64,000 bases of DNA from Lachnoclostridium sp. An131 (GCF_002160825.1 NZ_NFLI01000008.1:1-64000), one strand, 5' to 3'. Shown: positions 14,214 through 23,855, counted from the first letter of the stretch. Notes: generated by a model not told the origin, from the letters alone. A program made the numbers and translations.

Positions 14214-14849
14214 TTACAATCCGGCAAAGCGTGGAATTTCTTCTATCCGTTCCAGCCGCCAGGTGGCCTCGATGCCTTCAGGATTCAGGCAGCCCCAGAG
14301 CACCAGCGCCTGATCGACGCCTGCGGCTCTGGCGCAGTCCATATCGTAGGCTGTATCTCCAAAGTAAATCACCTCTTCCGGACTGGCCCCGGTACGCCTC
14401 AGATACTCCAGCATGGGATCCGGATAGGGCTTTCCTTTTGGCGTATCGCTGGCAGTCACCGCACAGGGAAACAGCTCCAGAAGCCCCCGTCTTCCAAAGT
14501 GATCGTCGTATTCCTCCCGAAGCTTTGAGGTAATGATCCCCAGGGAAACGCCTTCTCTGTGAAGCTTCTCCAAAACCTCACGCATTCCGGGAAACAGGGG
14601 CATGCCCAGCCTCTCTGAGCAGGCTGCATAATGCCGGAGCCAGACCCTTAGGGCCTCCGCCGGATCCGGAAATCCCAGAATTTCCATCGCGCGGATGCCC
14701 GGAATCCCAAAGGAAAAATACAGGTCCTCCAGCGGCATCGTCTCTCCCCGCAGCTCCTTTACTGCCTCCTGCAGCGAGATCATATTGATATCCGCAGAAT
14801 CTATAATTGTACCGTCTATGTCAAAGACAAGATGCTTGTATGTCTTCAT
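14214..14849 (-). CDS. HAD-family phosphatase (phosphoglycolate phosphatase-like)
   Basis: A 211-residue HAD hydrolase. Motif I is FDIDGTIIDS at the N-terminus, motif II is LGIITSK, and motifs III/IV are KPYPDPMLEYL and VIYFGDTAYDMDCARAAG. A helical cap lies between about residues 15 and 80, as in the PGP/Gph subclass. The substrate cannot be read from sequence. It is the last gene of the operon running from the zf-HC2 protein and polA. ATG with GGATAAA upstream, 35 bp after the UPF0210 gene. Confidence 0.8.
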   Translation of the reverse strand: MKTYKHLVFDIDGTIIDSADINMISLQEAVKELRGETMPLEDLYFSFGIPGIRAMEILGFPDPAEALRVWLRHYAACSERLGMPLFPGMREVLEKLHREGVSLGIITSKLREEYDDHFGRRGLLELFPCAVTASDTPKGKPYPDPMLEYLRRTGASPEEVIYFGDTAYDMDCARAAGVDQALVLWGCLNPEGIEATWRLERIEEIPRFAGL

Positions 14850-14884
14850 TTTATCCTCCGTGCTGTGCTGTCTCTATCCGGCGC

Positions 14885-16249
14885 TTAATTCTTAAAGGAA
14901 TGAATCGGGGCAGGAATCCGTCCTGTCCGGCTTACAAAGGCCTCGCAGGAGAACTGATTCACAGGCATGATCGGCGCATAACCGAGGAGACCGCCGAATT
15001 CCACCATCTCTCCGACGCCCTTTCCAATCACAGGAATCAGGCGGACAGCCGTGGTTTTCTGGTTGACCATGCCGATCGCCATCTCATCCGCGATAATACC
15101 GGAAATCGTACTGGGCTTCGTATCGCCCGGGATCGCAATCATATCCAGGCCAACCGAGCAGACACAGGTCATAGCCTCCAGCTTTTCCAGGGTCAGGGCT
15201 CCCGCCTTCACCGCGTCAATCATTCCCTGATCCTCGCTGACCGGGATAAACGCTCCGCTTAAGCCGCCCACATAAGAGGAAGCCATAACGCCGCCCTTCT
15301 TTACCTGGTCATTCAGCATGGCCAGGGCTGCCGTCGTACCCGGCGCGCCGCAGCGCTCCAGGCCGATCTCTTCCAGAATCTCAGCTACGCTGTCTCCGAT
15401 GGCCGGAGTCGGCGCAAGGGAAAGGTCCACGATGCCAAAGGGAATGCCAAGGCGCCTGGAGGCTTCCTGCGCTACCAGCTGGCCTACGCGGGTAACCTTG
15501 AAGGCTGTCTTTTTGATGGTCTCACAGAGCACCTCAAAGCTCTCTCCCCGTACCTTAGTCAGTGCATGCTTGACTACGCCCGGGCCGCTGACGCCCACGT
15601 TGATAATAGCGTCTGCCTCGGTGACGCCGTGAAAAGCGCCTGCCATAAACGGATTGTCATCCGGGGCGTTGCAGAACACTACCAGCTTCGCGCAGCCCAG
15701 GGAATCCTTTTCCTTCGTATACTCCGCCGTCTTTACGATCATTTCGCCCATCAGGCGTACCGCATCCATGTTGATGCCTGTCTTTGTGGAGCCTACGTTG
15801 ACAGAACTGCAGACCCTGTCAGTATTTGCAAGGGCAGCCGGAATGGAGCGGATCAGATTCTCCTCTCCCTTTGTCATCCCCTTGGATACCAGCGCAGAAT
15901 AGCCGCCGATGAAATTGACGCCTACCTCCTTTGCCGCCCGGTCCAGGGTTCTGGCAAGCGTCACGTAATCCTCCGGGGACTTACAGGCCGCTTCGCCTAC
16001 AAGTGCAATCGGAGTTACAGAAATCCGCTTATTTACAATCGGAATTCCATAGTCGCTCTCAATGGCCTTTCCTGTCTGCACCAGATCCTTTGCCACTGCC
16101 GTAATCTTATCATAGATTTTCTGATTGAGCCTTTTCAGATCCGCATCCATGCAATCCATCAGGCTGATCCCCAGCGTGATAGTGCGCACATCGAGGTTGT
16201 CCTGCTCAATCATCTGATTCGTTTCTCTTACCTCATATAAATTAATCAT
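14885..16249 (-). CDS. UPF0210 (DUF711, PFL) family protein
   Basis: About 454 residues from the ATG at 16249 ([14 protein letters not shown]), which has GGAAAGGAG upstream; the longer frame adds an implausible lead. The sequence shows [43 protein letters not shown] and [23 protein letters not shown], the conserved blocks of UPF0210, a family structurally related to glycyl-radical (PFL-like) barrels but without the radical loop. Function is not known. It is almost always encoded beside a UPF0237 ACT-domain protein, as here (46 bp upstream), which suggests that a small-molecule signal controls it. Confidence 0.9.
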   Translation of the reverse strand: MINLYEVRETNQMIEQDNLDVRTITLGISLMDCMDADLKRLNQKIYDKITAVAKDLVQTGKAIESDYGIPIVNKRISVTPIALVGEAACKSPEDYVTLARTLDRAAKEVGVNFIGGYSALVSKGMTKGEENLIRSIPAALANTDRVCSSVNVGSTKTGINMDAVRLMGEMIVKTAEYTKEKDSLGCAKLVVFCNAPDDNPFMAGAFHGVTEADAIINVGVSGPGVVKHALTKVRGESFEVLCETIKKTAFKVTRVGQLVAQEASRRLGIPFGIVDLSLAPTPAIGDSVAEILEEIGLERCGAPGTTAALAMLNDQVKKGGVMASSYVGGLSGAFIPVSEDQGMIDAVKAGALTLEKLEAMTCVCSVGLDMIAIPGDTKPSTISGIIADEMAIGMVNQKTTAVRLIPVIGKGVGEMVEFGGLLGYAPIMPVNQFSCEAFVSRTGRIPAPIHSFKN

Positions 16250-16295
16250 GGCCTCTCCTTTCCGTTTCATCCCCGCTGCTTTCGGGAATCAGGCA

Positions 16296-16565
16296 TTAAA
16301 TCCGGTGCATCCGGTCAAAGATTTCCTCGTGCTGGCATTTGATCACCACGCCGATCTCATCACCGATCTGCTCCAGCTCATGGGAGAGATTTTCAAAGGA
16401 TTTCACATTTCCTGTATCCACAATCATCATCATATTGAAAAAGCCCTGGACAATGGTCTGGGAAATATCCAGGATATTGACTCCATTCTGGGCAAGGTAG
16501 GTGCACACCTTGGCAATGATCCCTACTGCGTCCTTTCCTACTACGGTAATAACAGTTCTTTTCAT
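16296..16565 (-). CDS. ACT-domain protein, UPF0237
   Basis: An 89-residue stand-alone ACT domain (KRTVITVVGKDAVGIIAKVCTYLAQNGVNILDISQTIVQGFFNMMMIVD), full length for UPF0237. ACT domains bind amino acids or similar ligands and usually work as dimers. Gcv-type regulation is sometimes suggested, but the partner is most likely the adjacent UPF0210 protein. ATG with GGAGGAGCG upstream. Fifth gene of the operon. Confidence 0.88.
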   Translation of the reverse strand: MKRTVITVVGKDAVGIIAKVCTYLAQNGVNILDISQTIVQGFFNMMMIVDTGNVKSFENLSHELEQIGDEIGVVIKCQHEEIFDRMHRI

Positions 16566-16605
16566 AACGCTCCTCCTTATTGGTTTGGATGTTTCTTTTA
16601 TCTCT

Positions 16606-17403
16606 TTATATCGCGATGCAGGCCGATCTCTCGTCCCTGCTTGCCACGCTCAGTGGAAAATCGCCCGGCTGATAGGGCGTGTCTCCCAGTGTAATTTCCA
16701 GCTTCACCGTCTCATAGGCCAGCTCCGCATAGTTGTTTTCCTTACTCAGATGTCCCAGCACGATTGCCTTTAAATCATCATGAAGCACCTCGCACAGAAG
16801 CTTTCCCGCCGTTTCATTGGAGAGATGTCCCAAATCGCCGGAAATTCGCTGCTTCAGATAATAGGGATAAGCTCCCACCTGCAGCATATGTATATCATGG
16901 TTGGCCTCCAGAAGAAGTACGTCCAGCCCCTTCAGGTGCTCAACCGTATAATCCGTATAAACTCCCAAATCCGTAGCTACAGCCATTTTTTTCTCTCCGC
17001 AGGCAATCCGGTAGGCCACCGGCTCCGCCGCGTCATGGGAAATATGAAAAGGGGAAACCTTCAAATCCCCTATCTGGAAATCCTGATCTGCGTGGATTTC
17101 CACAAACAGGCTGTCGTCAATCCTTCCAAGGCCGCTCATGGCTTTCACAGCGCCCGCCGTCCCGGGTGTGGCGTAAATCGGAACCCCATATTTGCGGGCC
17201 AGTACGCCCAGCCCCTTGATGTGATCGGAATGCTCATGGGTCAGAAGAATCCCGTCGATATCCTTTCCGGAAAGCTCCAGCTCACGAAGCCCCGCTTCCA
17301 CGCGCTTTCCGCTGATCCCTGCGTCAATCAGAATATGATGATTGTCTGAACCCACATAGATACAGTTTCCGCTGCTTCCGCTGGCGATACTGCACATTCT
17401 CAT
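16606..17403 (-). CDS. walJ: MBL-fold metallo-hydrolase, WalJ/YycJ type
   Basis: A 265-residue metallo-beta-lactamase-fold protein. SIASGSSGNCIYVGS at the N-terminus and the metal motif LLTHEHSDHIKGL (HxHxDH) at about residue 55 are typical of YycJ/WalJ, a 5' exonuclease-like protein linked in Bacillus to DNA repair and the WalKR neighbourhood. ATDLG, LLEANHD and VLGHLS complete the metal ligands. Here it is not near walKR. The start overlaps the coaE stop by 4 bp, indicating coupling. Confidence 0.82.
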   Translation of the reverse strand: MRMCSIASGSSGNCIYVGSDNHHILIDAGISGKRVEAGLRELELSGKDIDGILLTHEHSDHIKGLGVLARKYGVPIYATPGTAGAVKAMSGLGRIDDSLFVEIHADQDFQIGDLKVSPFHISHDAAEPVAYRIACGEKKMAVATDLGVYTDYTVEHLKGLDVLLLEANHDIHMLQVGAYPYYLKQRISGDLGHLSNETAGKLLCEVLHDDLKAIVLGHLSKENNYAELAYETVKLEITLGDTPYQPGDFPLSVASRDERSACIAI

Positions 17404-18026
17404 TTATCTGTATCTCCTTTTCCTTCGTATAGTCCTTTTTTCAAAAGCAGCGCCCTCACCCGGGCCGCCGTCTCCTCCGGAGTCCCGCTGTTGTCCACCG
17501 TCTCCTGGCAGTGCTGCCGGAACACAGCGTCTGTCAGCTGACTGCGGAACACGGAGTCTATCTTCTCATCGGAATAGCCCCTGGATGCTTTCAGCCGTTC
17601 TCTCCGCAGCTCCGCCTTTGTATCGATGTACCAGAATTCTTCGCAGAGCTCTTCATAATGATCCTCGATCAAAAGCGCCGCTTCTATGATAAACAGCCGG
17701 AGCCTTCCTCTTTCCCGTTCCAGTCGGATCTCCCGGCGGAACCATTCCTTCACTGCCGGGTGAATCACGCTGTTCAGCCAGGCAAGCTCCTGCCTGTCCG
17801 AAAATACAATTTCAGCCAGGGTGCGCCGGTCTATCCGGCCATCCCTATCCAACACCTGCGCTCCAAAATGCTCCCGGATTTTTTGAAAGCCCTCCGTTCC
17901 GGGCTCCATTACAAGGTGTCCCACCCGGTCAGCCTCCTCCACGCGCACGCCCGGAAGGGCTGAGAGGACATTTAAGACTGTACTTTTCCCTGCGCCTATG
18001 CCTCCTGTGATTCCGATCACAGCCAT
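17400..18026 (-). CDS. coaE: Dephospho-CoA kinase
   Basis: About 208 residues from the ATG at 18026 (MAVIGITGGIGAGKS); an upstream ATG at 18047 overlaps polA by 14 bp and is less likely by family alignment. The P-loop GGIGAGKST is at residues 8-16. EADRVGHLVMEPG and IDRRTLAEIVFSD are CoaE blocks. The enzyme makes the last step of coenzyme A synthesis, phosphorylating the 3'-OH of dephospho-CoA. It lies between polA and walJ in a tight operon, a gene order frequent in Clostridia. Confidence 0.9.
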   Translation of the reverse strand: MAVIGITGGIGAGKSTVLNVLSALPGVRVEEADRVGHLVMEPGTEGFQKIREHFGAQVLDRDGRIDRRTLAEIVFSDRQELAWLNSVIHPAVKEWFRREIRLERERGRLRLFIIEAALLIEDHYEELCEEFWYIDTKAELRRERLKASRGYSDEKIDSVFRSQLTDAVFRQHCQETVDNSGTPEETAARVRALLLKKGLYEGKGDTDK

Positions 18027-18033
18027 CTTTGCG

Positions 18034-20706
18034 TCAGTGGGCCTCATACCAGTTCATCCCCTGCTTCATATCGATCTCCAGCGGCACCGAAAGCTCCGCT
18101 GCCCCCTGCATTTCCTCTGCAAGGATCTCTCTCACCTGAGAAAGCTCCGCTTCCTCTGCCTCCACCAGGAGCTCATCGTGAACCTGCAGAAGCAGCTGCG
18201 ACTTCAGGCCAGCCTGCCGAAGCCGCCTGTCCACCCGGTTCATCGCCAGCTTGATGATATCTGCCGCCGTGCCCTGGATAGGCGCATTCATCGCCACACG
18301 CTCTCCAAAGGATCTCTGCATGAAATTCGAGGATTTGAGCTCCGGCACCGGCCTTCTGCGGCCAAACATGGTCTCCGCATAGCCGTCCTTCTTTGCCTTA
18401 TCCACGCAGCCGTCCAGAAATTCCTTAATCTTCGGATATGTCTCAAAATATTTTTGAATATATTCCTGGGCTTCCTTTCTTGTGATACTCAAATCCTGAG
18501 AAAGCCCGAAGGAGCTGATTCCATATACGATTCCGAAATTCACTGCCTTCGCGTTTCTTCTCTGAAGAGGCGTCACCTCGTCGAAGGGCACATGAAATAC
18601 CTGGGAGGCCGTCAGCCTGTGGATATCCTGGGCTTCCCGGTACGCCTGAATCAGGTTTTCGTCCCCCGACATGTGCGCCAGCACTCTGAGCTCGATCTGG
18701 GAATAGTCCGCATCCACAAGGATGCTTCCCTCCTTTGGAATAAATACCTTCCGGATCCTTCTTCCAAGCTCCATCCGGATGGGAATATTCTGCAGGTTCG
18801 GCTCCACGCTGCTTAAGCGCCCCGTAGCCGTAATCGTCTGCTGAAAGGTCGTGTGAATCCGCCCGTCCTTCCCGATATATGCGGCAAGACCGTCCGCGTA
18901 GGTGGATTTCAGCTTGGCAAGCTGGCGGTATTCCAGAATATCTGCCACAATCGGATGCTCCGGAGCCAGCTTCTCCAGCACGTCCGCCGAGGTAGAATAT
19001 CCGGTCTTCGTTTTTTTGCCGCCCTTCATCCCCATTTTGTCAAAGAGGATCACGCCGAGCTGCTTGGGAGAATTGATGTTAAAGGTTTCTCCTGCCTCCT
19101 CGTAAATCTTCGTCTCCAGCTCTCCGATCCGCACACCCAGCTCGTCCCCGTAGGCCTTCAGCGCTTCCGCATCCACACGGACGCCGGCCCGCTCCATACG
19201 GTACAGCGTAAAAACGAGGGGCATCTCCATCTCCTGATACAGCTTTTCCATGCCGGCCTTTTGCAGACGCTCCTTAAGGACTGGCATAGACTGATAAAGC
19301 ACATAGCTGGAGTAGCCGCCATAGGACAGAAAATCCTTCGGCTTTTCTTCCATGGCCTGAGCAAGGCTTTCTTTTCCAAACAGCTCTGCCCGGGAGGGAA
19401 TCGCAAGCTGCAGACACTCCTTTGCCAGCTCCTCGACGGAATAGCTGTCCTTTAAGGGATTCAGAAGATACGCCGCGATCTCCGCATCCCGGAACGCGGT
19501 CTCCGTATCCGGCCCCAGGGAAATTCCCTCCTCTTCCATAGCCGCATCCAGGCAGGAAAGCTCTTCCTTCAGCCGCAGACAGGCGATTTCATCCGCTCCC
19601 TCAAGGATCCGGACCAGACGCTCCAAAAGCCATCCTTCCGTCAGAAATCCCTGTACCGGAATCAGATACGTCTCCTCCTCCGAAAGAGTCAGGGAAAGCG
19701 CCAGCACATGCCCTTCCTCCCTAAGCAGCGCAAAGGCCAGGCGCTTTACGCCCTCTGCCCGTGTCAGGAGATTCTCTGCCTCTCCCAGCTCCGGCAGCAT
19801 CCGGAAATTTTTCTCTATCCTCTCGTTGGCAGGGGCCTCCACAGAAAAACGGGAAAGCATATTTCTGAATTCCAGCTTCTTTAACAGCTGGTATGCTTCC
19901 GCCGTATAAATATCCCCGAGGCGGGCCGCCTCCCAGTCATAATCATAATCACAGTCAATATCGATAGTAGCCAGGGTCTTGCTCATCTGAGCCATGTCAT
20001 AATGGGCGCGCAGCGCCTCCTTAGCCCGGTTTGGCTTAATCTCTTCCACATGGGCGTAGGCATTCTCAATGCTTCCATACTGAACAATCAAATTGGTAGC
20101 GGTCTTTTCCCCAATTCCTGGCACACCCGGGATATTATCCGCCGAATCTCCCATCAGCGCTTTCAGCTCAATGATCTGCAGCGGTGTCACCTGATAGCGG
20201 TCGATCACATCCTGCGTATGATAGTTTTCCGTCTCCGTGACTCCGCCCTTCGTCTTGGGAAGGCGGATTCGGATATGCTCTGTCGCAAGCTGCAGAAGAT
20301 CCCGGTCGCCGGAGAGCACCGTTACCTCCATGCCCTTTTTTTCACTGCGCTTCGCCACAGTTCCCAGAAGATCGTCCGCCTCCAGGCCTGCCTTTTCCAT
20401 GGTCTGAATCCCCATGGCATGCAGCACATCCTTCAGGACAGGCACCTGCTCATGCAGCTCTTCCGGCATAGGCTTTCTCGTCCCTTTATAAGCGTCGTAC
20501 AGCTTATGGCGGAAGGTCGGCGCCTTTACATCGAAGGCCACCGTCAGATAGTCCGGCTTTTCCTCATCCAGCACCTTAAAAAGTGTATTTAAAAACCCAA
20601 AAATAGCGTTCGTATGAAGGCCCTCGGAATTCGTCAGATCCGTTACGCCATAGAACGCCCGGTTGATAATGCTGTGTCCATCCACCAGCAGAATTTTTTC
20701 ACTCAT
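18034..20706 (-). CDS. polA: DNA polymerase I
   Basis: An 890-residue family A polymerase. The 5'-3' exonuclease/FEN domain is at residues 1-290 (VDGHSIINRAFYG, GLEADDLLGTVAK, LKALMGDSADNIPGVPGIGEKTA). The middle domain lacks the DxE residues of a proofreading 3'-5' exonuclease. The polymerase domain has motif A VDADYSQIELRVLAHMSGD, motif B RRNAKAVNFGIVYGISSFG and motif C QVHDELL. It fills gaps in repair and removes RNA primers. The start ATG overlaps the stop of the zf-HC2 gene by 3-4 bp, so that gene's promoter with its palindrome likely drives polA. Confidence 0.95.
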   Translation of the reverse strand: MSEKILLVDGHSIINRAFYGVTDLTNSEGLHTNAIFGFLNTLFKVLDEEKPDYLTVAFDVKAPTFRHKLYDAYKGTRKPMPEELHEQVPVLKDVLHAMGIQTMEKAGLEADDLLGTVAKRSEKKGMEVTVLSGDRDLLQLATEHIRIRLPKTKGGVTETENYHTQDVIDRYQVTPLQIIELKALMGDSADNIPGVPGIGEKTATNLIVQYGSIENAYAHVEEIKPNRAKEALRAHYDMAQMSKTLATIDIDCDYDYDWEAARLGDIYTAEAYQLLKKLEFRNMLSRFSVEAPANERIEKNFRMLPELGEAENLLTRAEGVKRLAFALLREEGHVLALSLTLSEEETYLIPVQGFLTEGWLLERLVRILEGADEIACLRLKEELSCLDAAMEEEGISLGPDTETAFRDAEIAAYLLNPLKDSYSVEELAKECLQLAIPSRAELFGKESLAQAMEEKPKDFLSYGGYSSYVLYQSMPVLKERLQKAGMEKLYQEMEMPLVFTLYRMERAGVRVDAEALKAYGDELGVRIGELETKIYEEAGETFNINSPKQLGVILFDKMGMKGGKKTKTGYSTSADVLEKLAPEHPIVADILEYRQLAKLKSTYADGLAAYIGKDGRIHTTFQQTITATGRLSSVEPNLQNIPIRMELGRRIRKVFIPKEGSILVDADYSQIELRVLAHMSGDENLIQAYREAQDIHRLTASQVFHVPFDEVTPLQRRNAKAVNFGIVYGISSFGLSQDLSITRKEAQEYIQKYFETYPKIKEFLDGCVDKAKKDGYAETMFGRRRPVPELKSSNFMQRSFGERVAMNAPIQGTAADIIKLAMNRVDRRLRQAGLKSQLLLQVHDELLVEAEEAELSQVREILAEEMQGAAELSVPLEIDMKQGMNWYEAH

Positions 20707-21032
20707 AATTTCAAAATCTCCGTCACAATCATTGCGGTCAGCGCCGCCATAGCCAACACCTGAGAGAACACATAATAGATATTGAAAAGCTTTCTTCCCC
20801 GGACTCTCTGATCCGAGGCATACAGGGCCTCCTGCAGAAGATTATGCATGTCCTGCCCCTCGTTCTCTCCATCCAGCTGCGCAAGCCCCGCATACAGAGT
20901 ATAATAGATTTCCAGCTCCTCATAACAGGATTTACAGCTGTAGACATGGTCAAGAAAAGCCTCCAGCTCCTTGTCTGTCAGCTCATCGTTGATATATGGC
21001 ATGACCATCTGTTCTGCTTCCTTGCAGGTCAT
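20703..21032 (-). CDS. zf-HC2 anti-sigma-factor-like membrane protein
   Basis: About 109 residues from ATG at 21032 with AGGAGG 8 nt upstream. The N-terminus MTCKEAEQMVMPYINDELTDKELEAFLDHVYSCKSCYEEL is a zf-HC2 anti-sigma zinc finger (H-x3-C-x2-C at HVYSCKSC). One membrane segment lies near the C-terminus (FSQVLAMAALTAMIVTEI). Such proteins usually hold an ECF sigma factor at the membrane, but no sigma gene is adjacent. It is the first gene of the polA operon, and its promoter is embedded in a perfect palindrome. The sigma partner, if any, must be elsewhere. Confidence 0.75.
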   Translation of the reverse strand: MTCKEAEQMVMPYINDELTDKELEAFLDHVYSCKSCYEELEIYYTLYAGLAQLDGENEGQDMHNLLQEALYASDQRVRGRKLFNIYYVFSQVLAMAALTAMIVTEILKL

Positions 21033-21078
21033 GAGGCTCCTCCTTTCCCAAAAGCTTTCCTGCGCTGCCATGCGGCGC

Positions 21079-21104
21079 GGTATAATACCTGCCGGTATTA
21101 TACC
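21079..21104 (-). promoter_or_regulatory. Palindromic operator over the -10 box of the zf-HC2/polA operon
   Basis: GGTATAATACC-N4-GGTATTATACC, a perfect 11-bp inverted repeat. On the minus strand it contains TATAAT (21097-21102), 65 bp before the zf-HC2 start; a weak TTGTAC lies 18 bp further upstream (21121-21126). A protein bound here would block the promoter. Confidence 0.6.
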
Positions 21105-21221
21105 ATACCCCCGCGAAAAAGTACAACCCTGCTTTGTGGAATGGCGCCAAAGTGGTTCGGAGGCGCCAGGCGGCCCGCAGGTATCAAAGAGCCGCCGGCT
21201 GCTTCAAAGCCTTACAGGGCC

Positions 21222-21464
21222 TTAAGAAGCGATCTCCTCCGGCCGCGCTTCCTTGAGGCTCTCCAAAACCTCCTGGGCGGAAAGACCGTTTGCCTGCATG
21301 TACTGATAAAGCTCCTGAATTTCCTCATCCCGCTTTGCTGCCTGGAGCTCCTTGCGCTCCTTCTCAAGAGACTGCAGGGCTTCTGTATGCTTTCGAATCC
21401 TTTCCGCGTTTTCTTCCAGAAGCTCCTCATAGGATTTTCTTGCTTTTGTTCTGGGTCGTGCCAT
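21222..21464 (-). CDS. Small coiled-coil protein, unknown
   Basis: An 80-residue, strongly charged helical protein. The basic N-terminus (MARPRTKARKSYEELLEEN) is followed by a coiled coil (RIRKHTEALQSLEKERKELQAAKRDEEIQELYQYM), then GLSAQEVLESLKE. The layout recalls DUF4315-type small proteins or a Mob-type relaxosome accessory, but I cannot assign it. ATG with AGGAGGACAAG upstream. It lies between adenine deaminase and the polA operon promoter, in the same direction, with its own possible TATAAT box at about 21494. Confidence 0.5.
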   Translation of the reverse strand: MARPRTKARKSYEELLEENAERIRKHTEALQSLEKERKELQAAKRDEEIQELYQYMQANGLSAQEVLESLKEARPEEIAS

Positions 21465-21579
21465 AGTCTTGTCCTCCTGTATTTATGCTATTTCCATTAT
21501 ATACAGAAGCTGGAAGACTTATTCCAGAATTTCCAGATTGTATTTTATACAGCAAGCCGGCAAGGTCTTTCTCAGGACC

Positions 21580-23295
21580 TTACTGCTGCCCGTCTGCCGT
21601 CTGCCCCACAGACAGGGGAACCAGCCTTTGCCTGTCCACATCCACCAGCCCCATCGTCGTAAGCTTCAGATGCGGAATCACGGGAAGGCTGATAAAGGAC
21701 ATGGTCATGAACAATTCTCTGTCCGCCGGCACACCCAGCGCGTGTGCGCCTGCCCGGACCCGTTCATTCTCCGCAGCCGCCTGCGCTGCAGCCCTTCCCG
21801 TCATAAGCCCGGCATAAGGAAGGGGCATCTCTTCAACCACTCTTCCATCCCTTACCACAGCCATGCCGCCTCCCAGACTGCGGATGTGATTCGCCGCAAA
21901 CGCCATGTCTCCCTCGTCTGCTCCGATCACAATCAGATTGTGGGAGTCGTGGGAGACAGAAGAGGCAAGTGCCCCGCAGCGGACGCCTGTGCCTTCTATA
22001 AAGCCAAGACCGATATGCCCGGTGTTCCGGTGCCGCTCTATCACTGCGATTTTCAGGATATCCCGTTCTGTATCAATTCCGTTCCCGGAATCAAAATCTA
22101 TCTCCCGAATTCGCTCCTCTGTCAGCAGCTCTCCCTTCACAAGCCCAATGACCCTGCAGCCGTGCTTTCCATGGACGTCCACCCGGAAATCTGCCGCCGA
22201 AAGCTCTTTTACGTGGAAGGAGCTTTTTACTGCCTCCCACCGCTCCGGAGAGACCTCAGGCTCTGAAAATGGCAGAACCCTTCCCTCGGAAACCACCTTG
22301 CGCCCCGCCTTATAGACGTCCCGAACCGCCACACGCTCCAAATCATTGAGCACAAGCAAATCTGCCTGGTATCCCGGGGCTACGGCCCCCACGCGCCGGA
22401 GCCCGAAATATTCTGCCGCCTGAATCGTCGCCATCCGGATTCCCGTAACCGGATCCTTTCCCATAGCTGCAGCCTGGCGGATGATATCGTCGATATGCCC
22501 GCGTTCCAGAAGATCTGCAGGATGCTTGTCATCCGTCACCAGAAGGCAGCGCCCCGCAAAAGGCTCCTCAAACAGCGGAAGAAGCTCTTTCAGGTTTCGG
22601 GCCGCCGTTCCCTCCCGAATCAAAACGCGCTGCCCTTTTCGAATGCGCTCCATGGCCTCTTCCGCCGAAGAGCATTCGTGATCGTCTCCCACACCGGCAG
22701 CAATATACCGGTCAAGCTTTCTGCCAGTCAGAAGAGGCGCATGCCCGTTCACGATAAGTCCCCGTTCCAGGGCGTCATTTATCTTTTTCTGGAGCTTCTC
22801 ATCCCCATCTGCGACTGCATGATAGCTCATGACCTCCCCAAGTCCCAGCACTCTGGGATGCCCGTAAAATGGCCGGATCTCTTCCGCTCCAAGGCTGGCA
22901 CCCGATTCGTCAAATTCCGTGGCCGGCACACAAGAGGGAATCATGATATATACCGTCAGCGGCAGGCCTTCACTGGCCTCCAGCATAAACTGAATGCCTT
23001 CGGCGCCGCATACATTTGCAATTTCATGAGGATCTGCCACGACCGCCGTCGTCCCGTGAGGAAGGGCCGCCTTCGCAAATTCCACTGGAAGCAGCATACT
23101 GCTTTCTATATGGATATGACCGTCGATAAAGCCCGGGCAGATATATGTTCCGGTAAGATCCTCCTCGGCGTCCGCATCCTGACTGCAATAGTCTCCCACG
23201 CCAATAATTCTCTCATTTTCCAACAGGACCTGCGCCTTTTCTATTTCCCCGGTAAATACATTGACGACTGTCCCGTTTTTCAAAAGTGTCCTCAT
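21580..23295 (-). CDS. ade: Adenine deaminase
   Basis: A 571-residue amidohydrolase that converts adenine to hypoxanthine and ammonia. Metal-binding GFIDGHIHIESSML at about residue 57, TTAVVADPHEIANVCG at about 85, NGHAPLLTG and VTDDKHPADLL are the AdeC-type blocks. The C-terminal domain (EIDFDSGNGIDTERDILKIAVIERH... HDSHNLIVIG) is complete, so the protein is full length. The start overlaps the upstream gene of unknown function by 4 bp. A hairpin (AAGGTC/GACCTT) follows the stop without a T-run. No purine aptamer is visible in front of this operon, unlike the flavoprotein at 4.7 kb. Confidence 0.93.
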   Translation of the reverse strand: MRTLLKNGTVVNVFTGEIEKAQVLLENERIIGVGDYCSQDADAEEDLTGTYICPGFIDGHIHIESSMLLPVEFAKAALPHGTTAVVADPHEIANVCGAEGIQFMLEASEGLPLTVYIMIPSCVPATEFDESGASLGAEEIRPFYGHPRVLGLGEVMSYHAVADGDEKLQKKINDALERGLIVNGHAPLLTGRKLDRYIAAGVGDDHECSSAEEAMERIRKGQRVLIREGTAARNLKELLPLFEEPFAGRCLLVTDDKHPADLLERGHIDDIIRQAAAMGKDPVTGIRMATIQAAEYFGLRRVGAVAPGYQADLLVLNDLERVAVRDVYKAGRKVVSEGRVLPFSEPEVSPERWEAVKSSFHVKELSAADFRVDVHGKHGCRVIGLVKGELLTEERIREIDFDSGNGIDTERDILKIAVIERHRNTGHIGLGFIEGTGVRCGALASSVSHDSHNLIVIGADEGDMAFAANHIRSLGGGMAVVRDGRVVEEMPLPYAGLMTGRAAAQAAAENERVRAGAHALGVPADRELFMTMSFISLPVIPHLKLTTMGLVDVDRQRLVPLSVGQTADGQQ

Positions 23296-23855
23296 CCCTG
23301 TCTTCCTCCTTTATCATCTGCAAAAATAATGCGCAGCCGGCTTTTCCTGGGCAGGGCCCTGTACCCTGCCTTAAATTTTTTGACATAGGTCTCAAATTCC
23401 CCCTCCTGCGCCTTCCGTTCATCCGGGCACAGCCATGTCATGGAGGCTGCCAGCGCAGTAAATCCTCTTCTCCCCAGGTCCCCGTCAAAGCGCACGATTG
23501 TCCCATCCATATGGATTTCCAGACAGGAACGCGAGACGGTCAGTACCCGCATTTTATGATCCGCCCTGCACAGCAGGTTCCCCTCTTCATCGTAAAAAGC
23601 AATATCGTAGCCCGGATTTGTCCTTTCCCATTCCTCGCAGACCTTTTCCCTGACCCACAGCTTCTCCTGGCCGTCCAGTTCGGACAATACAGGCCTTTCT
23701 CCCACAGGTACGGACTGCTCTCTTTCCTCTATCTTATAGATTTCTTCTGCGAAGGCAGAAAAACCAGTGCCCCCTCCAATTGCACCGCAAATCCGGTATG
23801 CAGTACCTGACAGCTCAACATCCAGATTTTCTCTGCCCAGACGAATCACTCTCAT
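23292..23855 (-). CDS. Unknown protein with a repeated 60-residue module
   Basis: About 187 residues from ATG at 23855 (GGCAGGAGG upstream); a longer frame to 23960 overlaps the next gene. The segment MDGTIVRFDGDLGRRGFTALAASMTWLCPDE... RLRIIFADD resembles residues 15-75 of the neighbour at 23917-24624 (GNIARFYGELCSNGFYADAGSILWL... KILFSDDEG). Both share G-x-I-x-R-F-x-G-x-L-x3-GF-x-A-x-A-x-S-x2-WL, so the two genes carry a common domain. No membrane segment here. The family is not recognised. Overlap with ade makes them co-transcribed. Confidence 0.55.
   Translation of the reverse strand: MRVIRLGRENLDVELSGTAYRICGAIGGGTGFSAFAEEIYKIEEREQSVPVGERPVLSELDGQEKLWVREKVCEEWERTNPGYDIAFYDEEGNLLCRADHKMRVLTVSRSCLEIHMDGTIVRFDGDLGRRGFTALAASMTWLCPDERKAQEGEFETYVKKFKAGYRALPRKSRLRIIFADDKGGRQG

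Noticed and set aside
14885-16270. Longer start for the UPF0210 gene at 16270
   Set aside because: The ATG at 16249 has GGAAAGGAG at the right distance and gives the family's usual N-terminus; the extra residues are Lys/Arg-rich leader sequence.
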